Assembly: GCA_963575745.1 (NCBI GenBank)
Contig: CAUYUJ010006502.1
Coordinates: forward strand, 454,593 to 518,592
Length of the DNA: 64,000 nt
Direction: 5' to 3'
Source of the DNA: Prorocentrum cordatum
Taxonomy: Eukaryota > Sar > Dinophyceae > Prorocentrales > Prorocentraceae
Positions 17,314-25,168 of this stretch are shown piece by piece. The position numbers and the translations under genes are program-made. The notes beneath the pieces were generated by a model. It did no database searches and had not been told where the DNA came from. It saw only the letters and a list, made by a program, of their open reading frames with translations. Position 1 is the stretch's first letter, and each line of letters begins with the position of its first letter.

Positions 17314-18795
17314 TTAAAAAATGCAAACGTGAACCGCAGACTTGTCGTGCACACCCTGAGCGGCGAGGAAATCCGCTGCTCGGTCGCGAAAAGTCACACA
17401 CGCGGTCTCATCATGGAGCCCCCGCGAGAGTTCATCCATCGCAAACCAATGGTCCATCGTCGTCAGGTGTCCAAACGAAGTGGGTTTAGCGCATGGGCGG
17501 GGAACCTTCAGCCCATTGTTGCGCGCTTTGCGCTGCTGTCTTCTGGTAGCTCTGGGCCCAATGCATACTGAACAATATGGGTTCTTGGGAGTATGAGTTA
17601 GAAGATGCGGCAGGGAGGCTGCGGCCTTCTTCAGCCGCTCGGCAAGGGAACCCGACACCTCATCCTCTGCATCATCTGGGTCTGGTTCTGGCGGTGCGTC
17701 GACGTCGACCAAGTCGACGCCGTCAGCGTCTCCAACTTCACCCTCCTCGGGCCCGGGGGCCGCGTCGCACGCACTGGAATCCAACCCTCGATACATGTCA
17801 TGAGGGAGGTGTCCTGAGACCCCGTACCAACAAGGGCTCATATATGCGGCTGCGCAGGCCTCGGCTTTGCCGGGTTGCTCGTCGCTCTGACCAACGGCTT
17901 GGCCGTGGCAGGGCAAAGCCGAGAGACATTTGGAGGCAGCGATGCCCGTCGGTGTCCGATTCCAACCGCTTTCGCTAGCCTTGCGAGGCGAATCGTAGAA
18001 ATAAGTGATGGTATCCGCAGAGTCTAATAAGGACGGAAAAACGGGCGCGAGCTCAGTCGGCCGTCCGTCAACGCAGCCGTGGTTGCCAATCATCTCATGT
18101 GTTTGCAGGTCTATGGTCGCGCGAGTCTGAACAGCATGGGGCGGAGGGCCTCCCGCTGACTCCACACTGTCCAGAAATGCCTTGGCGCCCGACGCCACGC
18201 AACACCACCGCTCGGGAGGTTCACTCTCCCCAGCGGCAACCGCGCGCATCCACTGACCCAGCGCCTCTTTGCCTGACAGGGTCAAGTATGGAATCTTGCC
18301 CTCAACGATCAGGTCCACTCTTTGACCGTTGGGCAACAACAGGCAGGGCCTTTGGCCTGCTGGCCAGAAGAGACTAAAGCCGTGATCCATGCACCGCTCC
18401 CCTACCGAGATCACGCACGGGGTCTCTGGCATGACCAAAGCGTTAAAACTACCACCCTTGAATTCAGGGCGCGCGATGCGAACTGAACCGAGGGCTTTTG
18501 ACTCCCCCCCGGCAGTGTTCAGAGCGATCGATTGCGGAAGCTTTCGAATCAATCTCATTGCACCTGCACTTCTAATGTACTTGTCCGCTAGGAGGTTATA
18601 CCCAAGTCCTGTATTAATGATAAAGCTCAGCGCCCCAAGATACGCAGCATCCTTGTCTGTGCACCCCGCAGCGGCTGTGCCGCGTGGCCCCTCTTCCCCC
18701 TCCTCAGCCCTCAACCAAAGGTGCCAGACGTCATCTTGGAGGTCTGACGCCCTGATCAGGGCCTCCGCAGCAGACGCTCTCGACTGAGTAGACAT
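17314..18795 (-). CDS. Copia protease and N-terminal integrase
   Basis: 493 codons. At about residues 56-66 SFIINTGLGYNLL occupies the position of the aspartic-protease D-[ST]-G motif. The Asp is Asn (codon AAT), so proteolysis should be lost. Residues about 75-180 continue the protease fold. Around 405-425 LPHLLTHTPKNPYCSVC carries the H-x3-H...C-x2-C integrase zinc site. FGHLTTMDHWF then gives the first catalytic Asp of the DDE core, and ACVTFRDRAADFLAAQG follows. The ORF ends by frameshift inside the core. Confidence 0.75.
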   Translation of the reverse strand: MSTQSRASAAEALIRASDLQDDVWHLWLRAEEGEEGPRGTAAAGCTDKDAAYLGALSFIINTGLGYNLLADKYIRSAGAMRLIRKLPQSIALNTAGGESKALGSVRIARPEFKGGSFNALVMPETPCVISVGERCMDHGFSLFWPAGQRPCLLLPNGQRVDLIVEGKIPYLTLSGKEALGQWMRAVAAGESEPPERWCCVASGAKAFLDSVESAGGPPPHAVQTRATIDLQTHEMIGNHGCVDGRPTELAPVFPSLLDSADTITYFYDSPRKASESGWNRTPTGIAASKCLSALPCHGQAVGQSDEQPGKAEACAAAYMSPCWYGVSGHLPHDMYRGLDSSACDAAPGPEEGEVGDADGVDLVDVDAPPEPDPDDAEDEVSGSLAERLKKAAASLPHLLTHTPKNPYCSVCIGPRATRRQQRKARNNGLKVPRPCAKPTSFGHLTTMDHWFAMDELSRGLHDETACVTFRDRAADFLAAQGVHDKSAVHVCIF

Positions 18796-19670
18796 CTATC
18801 GGCGCATTTCTCCCGGGAGCTTCCACCTGTCTTTGTCACTCGAGGGCAACTCTTTCAGGTCGTGGCGACGCGCCCTCCTGCAAGCGATGCCGGGCCCCTC
18901 AGTAGAGGGGCGAAATCGGACGCGGAACTTGCGCCGACCTTTCGTCCGAGATCGAACGCAGTTTCTACTCGGGGGGGGGGGGGCGCCCCAGTACATCTTG
19001 ATAGCGCCCCGAGAAAGAGGACGCAGGAAAGTTGCAAGCACATTTACAATATTCACAACTTGCCCCCTGCGTTCGCGGTGAAACTCTCCGCCGGAAAGAT
19101 TCGTCAACTCCGCTAGAATCTATAGAGGCCTCTAGAAAATGAGGGCCGGCCTGCCTCTGCCCAGGGCGGCCCCGAGCTAACGGGGCGGGGCGCGCAGTGG
19201 CGCCCAAGCTGCTTCCCCCCCGCTTTCGGTTTGACCGACGCGGGCGTCGCCGCAGCCACCGAGCGAGAAGGATAAGAAAAAGTATCCTTAACAAAATCAT
19301 ACCAATCAGTCCTCCAGCACTGGCGGCTGGGCTGCCAGTGCGAAGCCAATGCCACGGATGGCCTGTCGTGGTCTTGGCAAACCAACAATCTTTTCCACGC
19401 GTGAATTTGCCTGTTTCCTTAAAAAGAGCGACACATCATGTATTTGCCTTTGCCTCTGCCCTTGTTTTTGTCTCCGTCCTGCTTGGGTTTCTCTGAACTG
19501 TTACAAGAGGCCCTAGAGCCACTATCGCCCGCAGCGGAGGAGACATTGGCAGCCGCGGCACTGGCTCGTTTAACTGTTCGCTCATGGCCTAGAGACTGTC
19601 CAGCATCAAGCTTCGCTTTTTCATATTATCGCGCTTGAGCTTTTCTGCATCGGTTAAGCCCCTGCGCTGC
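18796..19670 (-). other. Gag-to-protease spacer, no intact gene
   Basis: Overlapping short frames (18796-19107, 18965-19300, 19113-19388) with Arg/Ser/Pro-rich sequence and no recognisable domain. It holds a G-run at 18971-18983 and a strong hairpin at 19317-19341. Probably decayed polyprotein between the CCCH finger and protease. Confidence 0.4.
19317..19341. repeat. Hairpin variant without bulge
   Basis: Outer stem GCACTG/CAGTGC and inner stem GCGGC/GCTGC (one G-T pair) with loop TGG form an 11-bp continuous stem. It lies in the Gag-protease spacer. Confidence 0.8.
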
Positions 19671-20246
19671 CTATTGCAACCGCCTGCAGCTCCACGGCAA
19701 GTCTTGAGATCCCGCGACCAAGCATAACATGGCAGCGTACTCTCTTCCGCGCGAACGGTTGGATTGACTCCCGTTCCGTTGTTGCGTTCCTTTCCCACGG
19801 CCGCCCGTCGGAGTCTGCGATCGGCTCTGTCCATTTCGGCCTCGGCCATCAGGCTTCTCAGATCTCCCTCTGGGATTCTTGTCCTGAGCCGGAGCAGCAT
19901 TTGACTTGGCCCCCGCAGCCGGCTGGGCCGGTGCGGCAGCCTTGCGTTTCTTATGATTAAATGGGCACCCCTGACCTGCATTCGGGCAGGTCTGGCCCTT
20001 ACGTACAAACTTGCACATCGTCTCGCCCTTAGTCAAACCACTCTTCATCACGTCCGTGGGTTTCCCGAGACGTGCTGCCGCTTCTGCCGGAGCGGCTCTG
20101 CCGTTGGCATATCGACGATTGTCATAGCTATTGCCCCCACCTCCGCCCAGTCGCGCCTGTCGGGCACGTTGGTTCAGAGTACTCTCATGCATACTGATGT
20201 TCCATTCTTCTTTATCACGCAACATCATCCCTTCAATTTGAGTCAT
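19671..20246 (-). CDS. CCCH zinc-finger (nucleocapsid-like) part of Gag
   Basis: 191 codons. CKFVRKGQTCPNAGQGCPFNH is C-x8-C-x6-C-x3-H, a CCCH-type finger at about residues 77-97, followed by a basic Lys/Arg/Ala tail. Dinoflagellate copia elements often use such a finger where retroviruses have a CCHC nucleocapsid knuckle, so RNA binding is likely. Its ATG overlaps the stop of the upstream Gag ORF (ATGA at 20243-20246) in a different frame. The C-terminal part is low complexity and contains the hairpin 19913-19936. Confidence 0.65.
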   Translation of the reverse strand: MTQIEGMMLRDKEEWNISMHESTLNQRARQARLGGGGGNSYDNRRYANGRAAPAEAAARLGKPTDVMKSGLTKGETMCKFVRKGQTCPNAGQGCPFNHKKRKAAAPAQPAAGAKSNAAPAQDKNPRGRSEKPDGRGRNGQSRSQTPTGGRGKGTQQRNGSQSNRSRGREYAAMLCLVAGSQDLPWSCRRLQ

Positions 20247-21382
20247 GAGCCATTCGTAATACCTTTTACGCCTTCTCCCAATTTGTCTTTGGACAAGTCG
20301 TAAAGTTGGCAGACGAAATCTAACTTCTTAGGCTTCCTGCGTGGCTCAATGAAGTGTGCATGAATCAAAGCTCTCATCTCATCAGATGGAGGTCGGACAC
20401 CGTAGAGCTGCTGGACATCGTCTGTCCACTCATCAAAGAAATGGTGTAACTCAGCATCTGGCTTGTTGGGGTCAATAACTACCTTGAAGCTATCACGCGA
20501 GTTTCGATGTTGACCTAACTCCGATCTAACAGAATACCAATAACAAATGGCTCGTACCATCTCGCGTCCCGTTAATGGCTTCTCCTCATTCTGGGCGCCG
20601 TGCTCCATTCGACTGATCTGTTGAAGGAAGAGTATGTGATGATTGGACAGACAGCGATTCCTACGCATCTTGGTGAACTTCTCAATCAAATTTGTGGCGA
20701 TCATGATGTCAAGACGTTGAAAGCGACCCGGGTTTTTGAGCTGTTCGTCATCCACTGCAGGATCCATAGCTTCCGTGACCCAACGCTGTGCCGCTTGGAT
20801 CTCAGGAGATAATCCAGCAATCGCGCGGACTGCATGCATCTGCCACTCCCGTATGTTTGCAACATCGGGAATGTCCATCATATCGACTTTCTGACTGCTT
20901 CCAACCTGTCTCCACTGGTCCAAAGGGGTACTCTCATCACGGCCTCCCGGGTCACGTGGCCCACCTGGGCCCTGAAGTCCGCCACGGCCGCCTCCGCCGC
21001 CTGGGGATCCAGGCCCCCCCGGACCCCCCGGGGGCGGCTTCTCTGGCCGGTCGCGGAAAGCATCGTTAAGTGCCAACAAAATATCAGCACTTGGTGCGGC
21101 ACTGCTGTCATCTCCATCTTTGTCCTGCCCTGCCCCGCCAGACGGCTTGGCCGCTGGCGGTCTCACAGGTCCGCCCTTGGAGAATGGATGATATTCGACA
21201 AAAGCCATGTCGTTACTGGTACCTGTGAGATTCATATCGATTGGTAAACCATTCTCGGAGGTACTCGGCTTGGCCAGACCTTCGATTGCAGGACCAGGAA
21301 CAGTAAAGTTGGGTCGCATGACAGGCCTCACGGGCGTTTCCTGCGAAAGCAAAAGCATATCAAATGAACTAAAATTGGACAA
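20243..21382 (-). CDS. Gag capsid-like protein of copia element
   Basis: 379 codons. The first 170 residues are disordered and Pro/Gly-rich, including the hairpin 21135-21160. From about 180 on a helical domain follows: VANIREWQMHAVRAIAGLS, QRLDIMIATNLIEKFTKMR, HHILFLQQISRMEHG, REMVRAICYWYSVRSELG, then HHFFDEWTDDVQQLYGVR. This matches the helical capsid region expected just before the CCCH finger. It should form the particle shell. It is the best preserved long ORF of the element. Confidence 0.65.
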   Translation of the reverse strand: MSNFSSFDMLLLSQETPVRPVMRPNFTVPGPAIEGLAKPSTSENGLPIDMNLTGTSNDMAFVEYHPFSKGGPVRPPAAKPSGGAGQDKDGDDSSAAPSADILLALNDAFRDRPEKPPPGGPGGPGSPGGGGGRGGLQGPGGPRDPGGRDESTPLDQWRQVGSSQKVDMMDIPDVANIREWQMHAVRAIAGLSPEIQAAQRWVTEAMDPAVDDEQLKNPGRFQRLDIMIATNLIEKFTKMRRNRCLSNHHILFLQQISRMEHGAQNEEKPLTGREMVRAICYWYSVRSELGQHRNSRDSFKVVIDPNKPDAELHHFFDEWTDDVQQLYGVRPPSDEMRALIHAHFIEPRRKPKKLDFVCQLYDLSKDKLGEGVKGITNGS

Positions 21383-21549
21383 TTGTCCCTGTCCCTATTC
21401 ACTATGCGGAAATGGCTTCGTGATGACAGCTTTGAGCTTCACCACTTCTCTCCCCGGTGCAACTGCGCGTGCCGGAGCCTCATCTTTCTCTCGGATGTTG
21501 GCAGCTGACGCTTCTGAGCTCAGTCTAATCTGCTCTTCAGCATGCTCCT

Positions 21550-22650
21550 TCATTCGCTGGACATTGAGTTTGTCAGCGCTATATTCGCCAAGAAGCTTCT
21601 GCTGTTGGGCCCGAGAGTCATGATCAGCACTGTGCTTTGCCATTGCTCATCCCACTTCTCCTGTTCTGCCGGCAAACTCTTCTTTTGAGTGCATGTAGAA
21701 CGCCGCATAGTGTTCACGTCGAAGTGATCTTTGCAACCTGGCAGTCCACAAGTGGCGCAATCTCCTACTTTCGGGTTAAAGCAAATCGAGCAACTCTCTC
21801 CATCGCCCCATTTTGCGGGCCGCGGCTGCGGCGCAGCCCTTGGCGGCGTCGCGCTTACCACGGTCGTCGAGCCAGACTGCGCCTGCGTGGACATTGCGCC
21901 GGGCGGCTGGGCCGCCGGCGATGGCCATCTACTCGCCCCAGCCGGCTTGGCCGGTGGGCGCGTACTGTCGCTCAATTGCATACGCTGAAGAGATGCTCTG
22001 GCGTTCTCATGTGACTTAAGCTTTTCTCGATATTGATTATTCTGATCAACTATCGTCGCAGCTATAATTTCGGTGTTGGCCGCTTCCAGCCCGGCAGTTT
22101 GAAGTTGATTTTGGAGCTCCTGTCTTTCTTCTACTGCCCTGGCTGTGGCGATCCTCTCTCCTTCTATTCTTGCCGCCGCAACAGCGGCGGATGCGGTCTT
22201 GGCATCAACAGACCGGCTGTTCGCCGTCGTAACGGCTTGTCGTTCGGAGGCTATCATCTCAGCATATCTGTTCTCGGCTTCCCCTTCCGCGCGCTGCTTG
22301 GCAGCCGCGGTTTGATGGGGCATCGGTCCCATCAGTTCTTGTTCCCGCTCTCTGACCGGATGGGCCATAGCGAGTCTCTCAGCCTCGAACGTCTCCCGAA
22401 CGTCCTCAACGACTGCATTCATGTCTTCTCGGCCCAGTCGGGCTTTCTCGGCCCTCTGAGCTTCGCGGGCCAGACATTATTGCTGGGTTTTGGCCTCGAC
22501 ATATCTAGCCTGATTTTGCAGCGCCTGGAGGAGACGGCACGAGCAATTGCGCTCTGCCATCGGCATGCAGTCTACACGCAACCACTGATTGCTACAATTG
22601 AGACACACGTCTGAGCAACTTCTACATAGTGGACGCCTACAAGCTCCATC
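21550..22650 (-). CDS. Coiled-coil and Cys-rich leader protein of the element
   Basis: The main frame is 21550-22422. A long Ala/Glu/Arg/Gln-rich helix covers about residues 10-150 (coiled coil). Disordered sequence with hairpins (21897-21920, 21934-21960) follows. CSICFNPKVGDCATCGLPGCKDHF is a Cys/His cluster, C-x2-C-x7-C-x2-C-x4-C-x2-H, likely zinc-binding. Just upstream, in another frame (22477-22650), RPLCRSCSDVCLNCSNQW adds a second Cys cluster. A role in particle assembly or RNA binding is possible. No named family recognised. Confidence 0.45.
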
Positions 22651-23362
22651 AAGCTTGCGGGCTTTCCCTGGACACCTGTTCTCCGCCTGAGGCGGGCAGG
22701 TCGGGGCCATAGTTCCAGCGTGTCTCACGCGTGGATACCGCGCTGTTGCTCCTCGATGTGGATCGGGCCCCAGACCTGGGCATCTTGAACCTTCCCCGGC
22801 TCGGAGCATTCGGTATGGGACGCATGTGCGCACTCTCTGGCGGTCTAGCCGTCTCTCGAAGCTCCCCATCCCTTTCGTCTTGTCTAACCAACTCATCCGG
22901 AGAAGCAACGGGGTTGAGCATTTCATCGTCCTCAAATACAACGGGCATCGACGGCTGCCAACCGCCGGCGGCGACGGCAGTCCGATGACACCCTTCCTGA
23001 AGCGGAGAGTCATTCAAGTCATAATCCTCATTCCTTGGCCTCTTTAATTGAGGAGCGGGAGTTCGTCCTGTGATCTCACTGTCATGCTTCGCTTGAATCG
23101 GACATTCCAATTCCACCTCGACCGCCTGGGGCGTCAGGTCGCTTATTTCAATGTCCGAGTCTGGCATTGCAAGTGCTTCCCCGAGGGCTTCCACTTGATC
23201 GTAATCAATTGCATCTTGCCCAGGGGGCCACCCCTCGTCTTGGACGGGGTGGTCTGCGTTCATTACCGAGGACAAATGTCGGCCAAGTGACACTTGATAG
23301 TTGGCATACGCAATGTATTCCTCCATGGTCAATATCGTTTCCATCATCAAACTGTTCGTCAC
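22649..23362 (-). CDS. Acidic/disordered leader ORF of the element
   Basis: 237 codons. The beginning (METILTMEEYIAYANYQVSLGRHL) and an acidic segment (QVEALGEALAMPDSDIEIS) look coding. The rest is Pro/Ser/Arg-rich and disordered. It overlaps the frame 23205-23846, and both appear to be parts of one N-terminal polyprotein split by a frameshift near 23300. Function unknown. Confidence 0.4.
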   Translation of the reverse strand: MTNSLMMETILTMEEYIAYANYQVSLGRHLSSVMNADHPVQDEGWPPGQDAIDYDQVEALGEALAMPDSDIEISDLTPQAVEVELECPIQAKHDSEITGRTPAPQLKRPRNEDYDLNDSPLQEGCHRTAVAAGGWQPSMPVVFEDDEMLNPVASPDELVRQDERDGELRETARPPESAHMRPIPNAPSRGRFKMPRSGARSTSRSNSAVSTRETRWNYGPDLPASGGEQVSRESPQA

Positions 23363-23846
23363 TGTCTTGGCCGGTCTGTCCGTTCAGAGGTATCGGGATG
23401 AGATGAGTCCCTTGTGCGTTTCCCCATCCGTCTGGGACGGTGGGGTACACGCCTCTGAACCCTTCAGCTTCTCCCGACCTACTGGCTTGGCCAGCGGCCG
23501 GCACGATAGTCCGCGTAACAGTCGGGCTGGAGCTTATTGTTCCCGGAGATACGGCAATTAACGACGAGAAGGCTCCTCGCCTTATCTTTGCTGTTGTGCC
23601 GTCTCGCCTCGTCGGGTCTGGGGTCTGTTCACGATCGCCGATCGGAATCCGAGAAGGAGAATCGTCTCTGGACAAATCTATAACTTCTCCCCTACCCCTC
23701 CCACAAGAGACCCGAATGGCGATAGAAGAAGAAGGAAGGCGGCCCCTCCCCGGGCCGCCGCCCTGTGGATCTTGCCCGTCACGTTGTGCAACTTGCGATA
23801 TGAGCTCTTCTCCGGCGGGCAATTCGGACGTCTCATCATAGCGCAT
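23205..23846 (-). CDS. N-terminal ORF next to the 5' LTR
   Basis: The first in-frame ATG inside the element is at 23846-23844, 27 bp after the predicted primer-binding site. The product begins MRYDETSELPAGEELISQVA and is Gly/Arg/Ser-rich and disordered, with an acidic patch near residue 165. The open frame extends upstream into the LTR and the inserted transposon, but that part is unrelated. No family recognised. Confidence 0.35.
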   Translation of the reverse strand: MRYDETSELPAGEELISQVAQRDGQDPQGGGPGRGRLPSSSIAIRVSCGRGRGEVIDLSRDDSPSRIPIGDREQTPDPTRRDGTTAKIRRGAFSSLIAVSPGTISSSPTVTRTIVPAAGQASRSGEAEGFRGVYPTVPDGWGNAQGTHLIPIPLNGQTGQDSDEQFDDGNDIDHGGIHCVCQLSSVTWPTFVLGNERRPPRPRRGVAPWARCN

Positions 23847-23872
23847 CCTTGTTGCGACTTGGTCGCGGGTTT

Positions 23873-23885
23873 CGGCTGATAGCCA
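23873..23885 (-). promoter_or_regulatory. Putative primer-binding site
   Basis: Immediately inside the right LTR the minus strand reads TGGCTATCAGCCG. This resembles the TGGTATCAGAGC-type site complementary to initiator tRNA-Met, with one extra base. Position and TGG start fit a primer-binding site; the match is imperfect. Confidence 0.4.
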
Positions 23886-23952
23886 GTCTTTCCCCTGAGA
23901 ATCGGGGTAAGATGACAAAGAAATTAAGGTCTCGTGTTGACTCTGCTCAGTA

Positions 23953-24815
23953 TTGGAGGGCGAAAGAGGGGGTCTGCAACAGGGGGTCTTCAATGGGGGC
24001 TGAATGGCCCATGTATGCTCAATGAATCGTTCATGTACGTGAACGGGTACGATTGGCATCCAATGTTGGCGGTCATTGAGGGCCGGTCGTTCGTGCCCGC
24101 GCGTTGCCCGCGCGGGCGCACGCGCCGTCCATCCATTATCGTTCATGCGTGCGGGGGTTCTTGCATATTGCGCGTGGGGCAGCGAAGTGTAGTGCAAGTG
24201 TGTCTTGATTGTGCGATTGATGACCGTGTATGTTCCCAAACGATGACTTCTCGACCCCCAAGACAGATTTGGAATGGGGGCCACTTTTCTCCCAAAATGT
24301 GAATTCACATTTTCCTTTTTCCCAAAATGTGAATTCACATTTTCCTTTTTCCCGAAATGTGAATTCACATTCTGGCCCCTTTCATAAAAACATCCTACAC
24401 AAAATTCCAACATGTGAATTCACATTTTCCTTTTTTTTCCCAAATGTGAATTCACATTTTGCTTTTCCCCACAATGTGAATTCACATTTTGCCCTGGCCT
24501 TCAAGATCCCCAACGCTGAGGCGTCTTGTTCCGCATGTCAGATTGGCTGGGCAGATTTCGACACTCACCTGACCGCTTTCGTGTGTTCCAGCCTTTTCCT
24601 TTTGCGCCCTCAGCGCGCGTTGCCTTCGTCGCCTTTCCCGAGCCCCCCGCCCCTTTGCTTCCTTTCCTCTCAAGTCTCGCGCGCGGGTGCAGGCGGGGGG
24701 CGTCCATTAGTTCCCCCGCCGAACACAGCAATCGAGGATGCATCGCCCATTCATGGCCCATAGAAGCATCATTGCCGGGACCCTGCGGCCGACCCCCACT
24801 TTCACCCTCCAATCG
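23953..24815. mobile_element. Non-autonomous TIR DNA transposon inside the LTR
   Basis: The ends are inverted repeats. The left end starts TTGGAGGGCGAAAG and the right end finishes CTTTCACCCTCCAA, with imperfect extension (GGGGGTC on both) to about 25-30 bp. GTA (or TA) flanks both sides at 23950-23952 and 24816-24818, and the uninterrupted left LTR shows the empty site CAGTAGTAGAGG. At 863 bp with no transposase, it is a MITE-like element. It carries an array of six palindromes. Confidence 0.75.
24296..24488. repeat. Array of six 16-bp palindromes
   Basis: AATGTGAATTCACATT occurs at 24296, 24326, 24356, ~24411 (one end altered), 24443 and 24473. Spacing is exactly 30 bp between the first three and between the last two. 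Spacers are C/T-rich (TTCCTTTTTCCC). Because the unit is its own reverse complement, both strands encode the same Asn-Val-Asn-Ser-His-Phe repeat. A site for a dimeric binding protein is possible. Confidence 0.85.
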
Positions 24816-25103
24816 GTAGTAGAGGTTACGGGATGAGTCATCGATGCAACTACAAGAAACCGTTAAGCAATTGCACTCAGGAGTGGTAAGGGAGGAGGCC
24901 GGCCGGCCGACGACCCGACTACGATGAGGGAGCGACCCCTCGGCGCGCGCGTGCGAGCTAGCACGCTGCTCTTATCTCCTGTAAGCACAAATAGCTGCGG
25001 TGCAAAGCCGCAGTGTCAGGGTGTGGCAAGGAAGGCAGCGAGAGACGCAAGTGTAAGATGAGGCGGAGAGGATCATATTTACTTCTTGGCTTTCTTAAGA
25101 TTT

Positions 25104-25168
25104 CGCAAGAGCGCGCGCGTAAGCTGTTTCAAAACATCCGTGTTGCGAAACCCTGTGTTTTTGTATGT
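25104..25168. repeat. Flanking repeat A, right copy
   Basis: Matches 520-587 (see there), from GCAAGAGCGCGCG to CCTGTG...TGTATGT. It begins about 20 bp outside the right LTR. Sequence to about 25260 retains scattered similarity to 600-715. Confidence 0.6.

Larger units (their letters stand above)
1881..23494. repeat. Dispersed family of short bulged hairpins in the copia element
   Basis: On the plus strand many sites share one plan: outer stem of 5-7 bp, one unpaired base on the 5' side, inner stem of 5 bp (usually xCGGC/GCCGx), and a 3-base loop TGG or TTG (rarely TGA, TAG, TGT, TCT). Good copies: 3197-3222, 5522-5547, 5562-5585, 6190-6217, 8244-8267, 8283-8304, 11472-11495, 14506-14531, 15881-15904, 16344-16371, 18666-18687, 19913-19936, 21135-21160, 21897-21920, 22297-22320. 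Variants with larger bulges: 4507-4536, 10073-10101, 15750-15786, 21934-21960. Outer arms differ between copies but stay complementary. The basic unit is 24 nt, eight codons. On the coding strand they give Ala-Gln-Pro or Ala-Lys-Pro tracts. Confidence 0.75.
746..25083 (-). mobile_element. Giant Ty1/copia-type LTR retrotransposon (~24.3 kb)
   Basis: Two direct repeats (746-1075 and 23886-25083, the latter interrupted) bound a minus-strand coding region. The order, right to left, is leader/coiled-coil, Gag, CCCH finger, protease, integrase, RT, RNase H. Integrase before RT is the copia order. About 12 kb of further ORFs lie after RNase H, where ordinary copia elements (about 5 kb) would end. 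A possible primer-binding site follows the right LTR and a purine-rich GCGAGGGG precedes the left LTR on the minus strand. No clean target-site duplication was found. Frame changes, a D-to-N protease change and a YVDD-to-YVGE RT change indicate a decaying, non-autonomous copy. Confidence 0.85.
23886..25083 (-). repeat. LTR, right copy (5' LTR), interrupted by a transposon
   Basis: The LTR sequence is 23886-23952 plus 24819-25083 and aligns with 746-1075. Several small differences (CCTCTGAG versus CCCCTGAG, CGACGCGACTACGACG versus CGACCCGACTACGATG) show that the two LTRs have diverged since insertion. The promoter of the element should lie here, but the insertion splits it. Confidence 0.8.

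Noticed and set aside
24296-24488. CRISPR array (regular 30-bp spacing of a palindromic unit)
   Set aside because: The spacers are near-identical C/T runs, the unit is only 16 bp, there are no cas genes, and the sequence lies in a eukaryotic transposon.
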